Source of the DNA: Candidatus Scybalomonas excrementavium
GTDB lineage: Bacteria > Bacillota > Clostridia > Lachnospirales > Lachnospiraceae
NCBI GenBank assembly: GCA_017694765.1
Contig: JADIML010000298.1
Span: 1 to 17,756, forward strand
Reading direction: 5' to 3'
Length of the DNA: 17,756 nt
Part shown: one piece after another, positions 14,155 to 17,756 of the stretch
Layout of the letters: each line of letters begins with the position of its first letter
Position numbering within the stretch: position 1 is the stretch's first letter
Made by a program: the position numbers and the translations under genes
Notes under the pieces: model-generated
Seen by the model: the letters and a program-made list of their open reading frames with translations, nothing else
Database searches by the model: none
Told to the model about the DNA's origin: nothing

Positions 14155-15240
14155 TTATTTTTTTTGAATATATCCAAGAGCTTTTAAAGTTTCTGCACAA
14201 AGAACTGCTCCACCTGCTGCACCTCTTACAGTATTATGAGATAAGCCAATAAACTTATAATCATATACACTATCTTCTCTTAAGCGACCAACAGATACAC
14301 CCATTCCATTCTCAAGTGTGACATCTTCTAAGACTTGTGGACGGTTTTCTTCTTCCAAATATTGAATAAATTGTTTTGGAGCACTTGGAAGTTCCATCTC
14401 TTGTGGAAGTCCATGAAATTGCATAAGTTTTTCAATGAGTTGTTCCTTTGTTGGTTTTTTGCGGAATTTTACAAACACTGCTGCTGTATGTCCATCTAAG
14501 ACAGGAACTCTTACACACTGACATGTGATTTTAGGTTCACTTGCTTTTTCAATGACACCATTTTTAATCTCTCCCCAAATACGAAGTGGTTCTTGTTCTG
14601 ACTTTTCTTCTTCACCACCAATATATGGTATAATATTTCCAACCATTTCTGGCCAATCCATAAAAGTTTTTCCTGCACCTGAAATTGCTTGATAAGTTGT
14701 TGCTACTACTTCATATGGTTCAAATTCTTTCCATGCTGTTAAAACAGGAGCATAACTTTGAATTGAACAATTTGGTTTTACAGCAACAAATCCTCTCTTT
14801 GTACCAAGTCTCTCTTTTTGATACTCAATTACTTTAAAATGCTCTGGATTTACTTCTGGTATTACCATTGGCACATCTGGCGTCCAACGATGTGCACTAT
14901 TATTTGAAACAACTGGAATTTCTGCTTTTGCATATGCTTCCTCAATGGCTTTAATTTCTTCTTTCGTCATATCAACAGCACTAAATACAAAATCTACCTC
15001 TTTTGCTACATTGTCTACTTCATTGACATTCATAACAATCATATTTCTTACGGACTCAGGCATTTTTGTATCCATTTTCCAACGTTCCCCAACTGCCTCT
15101 TCATATGGCTTTCCAGCAGAACGTGGACTTGCTGCAATTGCTACTACTTCAAACCATGGATGATTTTCTAGTAGAGAAATAAATCTCTGACCTACCATAC
15201 CTGTACCCCCAAGGATACCAACTCTTAATTTTTGTTCCAT
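14155..15240 (-). CDS. asd: Aspartate-semialdehyde dehydrogenase
   Basis: Catalyses NADPH-dependent reduction of aspartyl phosphate to aspartate semialdehyde, the branch point to lysine/diaminopimelate, threonine and methionine. At 361 residues it belongs to the archaeal/fungal-type branch. Visible are the nucleotide-binding GILGGTGMVGQRF (8-20), the nucleophile C158 in KPNCSIQSY, SGAGKTF (187-193), the general base H251 in DGHTAAVFVKF and the C-terminal NTVRGAAGGAVL (336-347). AAGGAG lies before the ATG. A promoter 80-105 bp upstream and a terminator right after the stop mark it as a single-gene unit. The leader holds a small hairpin but is too short for a lysine riboswitch. Confidence 0.93.
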   Translation of the reverse strand: MEQKLRVGILGGTGMVGQRFISLLENHPWFEVVAIAASPRSAGKPYEEAVGERWKMDTKMPESVRNMIVMNVNEVDNVAKEVDFVFSAVDMTKEEIKAIEEAYAKAEIPVVSNNSAHRWTPDVPMVIPEVNPEHFKVIEYQKERLGTKRGFVAVKPNCSIQSYAPVLTAWKEFEPYEVVATTYQAISGAGKTFMDWPEMVGNIIPYIGGEEEKSEQEPLRIWGEIKNGVIEKASEPKITCQCVRVPVLDGHTAAVFVKFRKKPTKEQLIEKLMQFHGLPQEMELPSAPKQFIQYLEEENRPQVLEDVTLENGMGVSVGRLREDSVYDYKFIGLSHNTVRGAAGGAVLCAETLKALGYIQKK

Positions 15241-15272
15241 TGTTTCTAACTCCTTATTACTTTCTATTAATC

Positions 15273-15301
15273 ATTGCATCTTTGAAAAATTTCACTGCAA
15301 T
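15273..15301 (-). other. Leader hairpin upstream of asd
   Basis: Two nested inverted repeats, ATTGCA/TGCAAT (15273-15278 and 15296-15301) and TGAAA/TTTCA (15283-15287 and 15290-15294), would form an irregular hairpin in the asd leader, about 10 nt after the predicted transcription start. No known riboswitch family is recognised. It may stabilise the message or be incidental. Confidence 0.35.
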
Positions 15302-15317
15302 TTTCTATATATTTTGT

Positions 15318-15346
15318 ATCTTACCTATGATATATCTCTAAGTCAA
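15318..15346 (-). promoter_or_regulatory. Promoter of asd
   Basis: On the - strand, -35 TTGACT (15346-15341) and -10 TAAGAT (15323-15318) are 17 bp apart, with transcription starting near 15311 and a leader of about 70 nt. It lies in the 163-bp gap after serA. No clear serA terminator is seen there, so some serCA transcripts may continue into asd. Confidence 0.7.
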
Positions 15347-15403
15347 GAACTTTCCTAGAAATACTCATCTTATAAGATATCTTCTATCTCTTACAGATAC
15401 ATG

Positions 15404-16567
15404 CTATTTAATAACTCGGACTCTTACTACCCCTACAATTTGCTTTAACTTTTCAATCAACTCGTTTGATGGCTGTGTATCCGTATCTACCATCGTATAT
15501 GCCCATTCGTTTTTAGACTTATTGGTCATATCTGTAATATTTACTTCTTCTTCTCCAAAAAGGCTCGTAAATTGACTTAACATCTTTGGAATATTTTGAT
15601 GTAAAATTGTAACCCGAAATGCTGTACGACAAATTCCCATATCACAGTCTGGATAATTGACAGAATGTTTGATATTTCCATTTTCTAAATAGTCCATCAA
15701 TTCTTTCACTGCCATTTTCGCACAGTTATCTTCTGCTTCCTCTGTAGATGCTCCAAGATGTGGCAACGGAATAACCCCTTCTACCCCTGCAATTGCTGGA
15801 GTTGGAAAATCTGTCACATAACGATGGATTTTTTTACTAAAAAGTCCTTCTTTCACTGCTTCTTCTTGTACTAACGCATCTCTTGAGAAATTTAAGATAG
15901 AAACTCCATCTTTCATCTTACAAACTGCTTCTTGATGAATCATTCCTCTTGTTCCATCTAATAATGGAACATGTAACGTAATAAAATCACACTGTTCAAA
16001 TATTTCATCTAAATGAATACTGTGATGGATTCTCTTTGATAAACTCCATGCCGCATCAACGGATACAAATGGATCGTATCCATAGACTTCCATTCCCATT
16101 CGATCACACATATTGGCAACTAAGATTCCAATGGCACCAAGCCCGATGACTCCTATTTTTTTGCCTATAATTTCATGTCCTGCAAAACGTTTCTTTTCTT
16201 TCTCTACATCTTTTACTAACGTTTCTTTATCATGATTTTCACGAACCCAGTTACAACCATCAATTAAATCTCTTGAAGAAAGCAATAATCCAGCCATAAC
16301 AAGTTCTTTTACTGCATTTGCATTGGCTCCCGGTGTATTAAATACAACAATTCCTTCTTTGGCACATTCATCAATTGGAATATTGTTCACTCCTGCCCCT
16401 GCTCTTGCAATCGCACTTAACTTCTTTGGTAATTCCATTTCATGTAAGGAAGCACTTCTTACTAATAGGGCATCTGCCTCTTCAAATTCTTCCGTTAATT
16501 CATAATTTTTTGTTAGTAAATCCGTTCCTTCTTTTGAAATAGCATTCATACATTTAATTTGATACAT
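15404..16567 (-). CDS. serA: D-3-phosphoglycerate dehydrogenase (short ACT-type)
   Basis: First step of serine synthesis: NAD-dependent oxidation of 3-phosphoglycerate to 3-phosphohydroxypyruvate. It has 387 residues. The substrate domain contains ARAGAGVNNIPID (54-66). The Rossmann domain has the NAD motif GLGAIG (142-147), then active-site R229 (NFSRDALV) and H270 (PLPHLGAST). An ACT domain at about 316-387 could mediate feedback by serine or another amino acid. The Glu of the usual Arg-Glu-His set, found in E. coli as FPTEP, is not at that place here (DFPTPAIAG, 253-261). The 21-bp gap after serC and the shared pathway indicate one operon. GAGGGG precedes the ATG. Confidence 0.92.
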   Translation of the reverse strand: MYQIKCMNAISKEGTDLLTKNYELTEEFEEADALLVRSASLHEMELPKKLSAIARAGAGVNNIPIDECAKEGIVVFNTPGANANAVKELVMAGLLLSSRDLIDGCNWVRENHDKETLVKDVEKEKKRFAGHEIIGKKIGVIGLGAIGILVANMCDRMGMEVYGYDPFVSVDAAWSLSKRIHHSIHLDEIFEQCDFITLHVPLLDGTRGMIHQEAVCKMKDGVSILNFSRDALVQEEAVKEGLFSKKIHRYVTDFPTPAIAGVEGVIPLPHLGASTEEAEDNCAKMAVKELMDYLENGNIKHSVNYPDCDMGICRTAFRVTILHQNIPKMLSQFTSLFGEEEVNITDMTNKSKNEWAYTMVDTDTQPSNELIEKLKQIVGVVRVRVIK

Positions 16568-16588
16568 TTTTCTTTCCCCTCATCTCTT

Positions 16589-17680
16589 TTATTTGACATG
16601 TTTCTTCTCAAACTCTTTCATAAAGTCTACTAATTTTTGGACTCCTTCTATTGGCATTGCATTATAAATACTTGCTCGCATACCACCAACTGTTCGATGT
16701 CCTTTTAAGTTAGCAAATCCATTTTCACTAGCAGTTTTAATAAAGGCAGCGTCTAAGTTGACATCTCCTGTAACAAACGGCACATTCATTAGGGAACGAA
16801 ATTCTTTTTCTACCGTTCCTCTAAAAAGTTTGCTTTCATCTAAGTAGTCATATAAAATTTTCGCCTTTTTCTCATTATGCTCTTTCATGGCTACAAGACC
16901 ACCTTGATCTTTTACCCATTGAAATACTTTTCCACATATATAAATTCCATAAGCAGGTGGTGTGTTGTATAAAGAGTTGGCGTCTGCATGGGTTTTATAA
17001 CGTAACATGGTTGGTGTTCCTTCTAAAACATCGTCGGTAATTAAATCTTCATGAATGATAACACCAACGACTCCTGCTGGTCCTACATTTTTTTGTACCC
17101 CAAAATAAATAAGTCCATATTTTGTAATATCAACTGGCTCAGATAAAATAGAAGATGACATATCAGCAACTAAAATTTTTCCTTTTGTATTTGGAATGTT
17201 TTTAAAAGTAGTTCCATAAATCGTATTATTATGACAAATATGTACATAGTCTGCATCTTTAGACACTGCTAAATCGGAACAGTCTGGAATGTAGGTATAC
17301 ATTCTATCTTCAGACGACGCAATAGCATTTGCCTTTCCATATATTTTAGCTTCTTGATAGGCTTTCTTTGCCCATTGCCCAGTGATGATATAATCAGCCA
17401 CTCTATGTTTCATCAAATTCATCGGAACCATTGCAAATTGCTGGTTTGCTCCACCTTGTAAAAATAAAACTTTATACTCTTTTGGAATATGAAGCAATTC
17501 TCTTAACGTATTTTGTGCATGCTCTAAAATGTCTTCAAATGCTTTCGAACGGTGACTCATCTCCATAACAGACATCCCAGTTCCTTTATAATCTAGCATT
17601 TCTTCTGCCGCTGAACGCAATACTTCCTCTGGTAATACTGCTGGTCCTGCTGAAAAATTATAAATCCTTCCCACTTTCAT
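16589..17680 (-). CDS. serC: Phosphoserine aminotransferase
   Basis: PLP enzyme that converts 3-phosphohydroxypyruvate and glutamate to phosphoserine and 2-oxoglutarate, the second serine step; many SerC enzymes also act in vitamin B6 synthesis. At 363 residues it matches E. coli SerC (362). Motifs include NFSAGPAVLPEEV (8-20), SHRSKAF (42-48), LQGGANQQFAMVPMN (74-88), W103, ADMSSSILS (172-180) and the PLP lysine K197 in GVQKNVGPAGV; GGMRASIYNAMP (332-343) closes the active site. The start is the ATG at 17680 with AGGAGG just upstream; an in-frame TTG at 17698 lacks a site. It leads the serC-serA operon. A weak promoter may lie at 17706-17735. Confidence 0.94.
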   Translation of the reverse strand: MKVGRIYNFSAGPAVLPEEVLRSAAEEMLDYKGTGMSVMEMSHRSKAFEDILEHAQNTLRELLHIPKEYKVLFLQGGANQQFAMVPMNLMKHRVADYIITGQWAKKAYQEAKIYGKANAIASSEDRMYTYIPDCSDLAVSKDADYVHICHNNTIYGTTFKNIPNTKGKILVADMSSSILSEPVDITKYGLIYFGVQKNVGPAGVVGVIIHEDLITDDVLEGTPTMLRYKTHADANSLYNTPPAYGIYICGKVFQWVKDQGGLVAMKEHNEKKAKILYDYLDESKLFRGTVEKEFRSLMNVPFVTGDVNLDAAFIKTASENGFANLKGHRTVGGMRASIYNAMPIEGVQKLVDFMKEFEKKHVK

Positions 17681-17705
17681 GTTCCTCCTTTTTCTCAATT
17701 CTTCA

Positions 17706-17735
17706 CTATTACACTCTAACTCATTCGTTGAACAA
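17706..17735 (-). promoter_or_regulatory. Possible weak promoter of serC-serA
   Basis: On the - strand, TTGTTC (17735-17730) and TAATAG (17711-17706) are 18 bp apart. Both boxes are imperfect and the window ends 21 bp further upstream, so the real control region may lie outside. Confidence 0.3.
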
Positions 17736-17756
17736 AGTTTATTGCGTACAATTGTA

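Noticed and set aside
15241..15311. Lysine riboswitch in front of asd
   Set aside because: The leader is only about 70 nt, far shorter than the lysine riboswitch, and lacks its multi-helix pattern.
15367..15378. Palindrome ATCTTATAAGAT after serA as a terminator
   Set aside because: The 12-bp perfect palindrome has no loop, is all weak pairs but two per arm, and no T-run follows it.
17681..17756. T-box leader for serC-serA
   Set aside because: Only 76 bp are available, with no specifier stem, T-box sequence or antiterminator. The region further upstream is outside the window.

Overview
The window looks like an ordinary chromosomal segment of an AT-rich, Gram-positive anaerobe of the Clostridia, most likely a Lachnospiraceae-type bacterium. 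That placement is inferred from strong AGGAGG ribosome binding sites, A/T-ending codons, a PotC-PotD fusion, a DUF1015 gene near serC-serA, a PAS/GGDEF protein with a Cys-rich PAS domain, and a FliB-type protein that suggests a flagellated host. I see no insertion sequence, prophage, CRISPR array, tRNA or rRNA gene.

Left part (1-5746, + strand): a polyamine (spermidine/putrescine) uptake operon. A near-consensus promoter is followed by two copies of a 17-bp palindrome. After these come an XRE-cupin regulator, potA, potB and a single gene encoding PotC fused to a membrane-tethered PotD. The genes are 17 bp apart or overlapping and end at a strong terminator. Next are a PAP2 phosphatase and a small acidic protein of unknown function, followed by a terminator shared with the convergent gene.

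Middle part (5791-11233, - strand): an EmrE/EamA-type exporter with its own promoter; a mscS-fliB pair with its own promoter; and a free-standing glycogen branching enzyme gene, glgB, preceded by an unusual long-spaced inverted repeat. A terminator separates glgB from mscS.

Right part (11397-17680, - strand): in transcription order serC-serA (two steps of serine synthesis), asd (aspartate semialdehyde dehydrogenase, for Lys/Thr/Met), then a two-gene operon of a PAS-GGDEF-PAS protein with a broken GGDEF signature followed by a DUF1015 protein. Promoters with 17-bp spacers can be placed before asd and before the PAS/GGDEF gene, and a terminator follows asd. No serB is present in the window, and DUF1015 is the nearest protein of unknown function.

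Several start codons were moved inward from the longest reading frame because the ribosome binding site or promoter demands it: potB 1853, fliB 7963, mscS GTG 8840, glgB 11233, serC 17680. I did not find a clearly new multi-gene system. The best leads are the operator pair of the pot operon, the degenerate PAS-GGDEF-PAS/DUF1015 operon, the glgB inverted repeat, and a recurring terminator stem with a compensatory base change.
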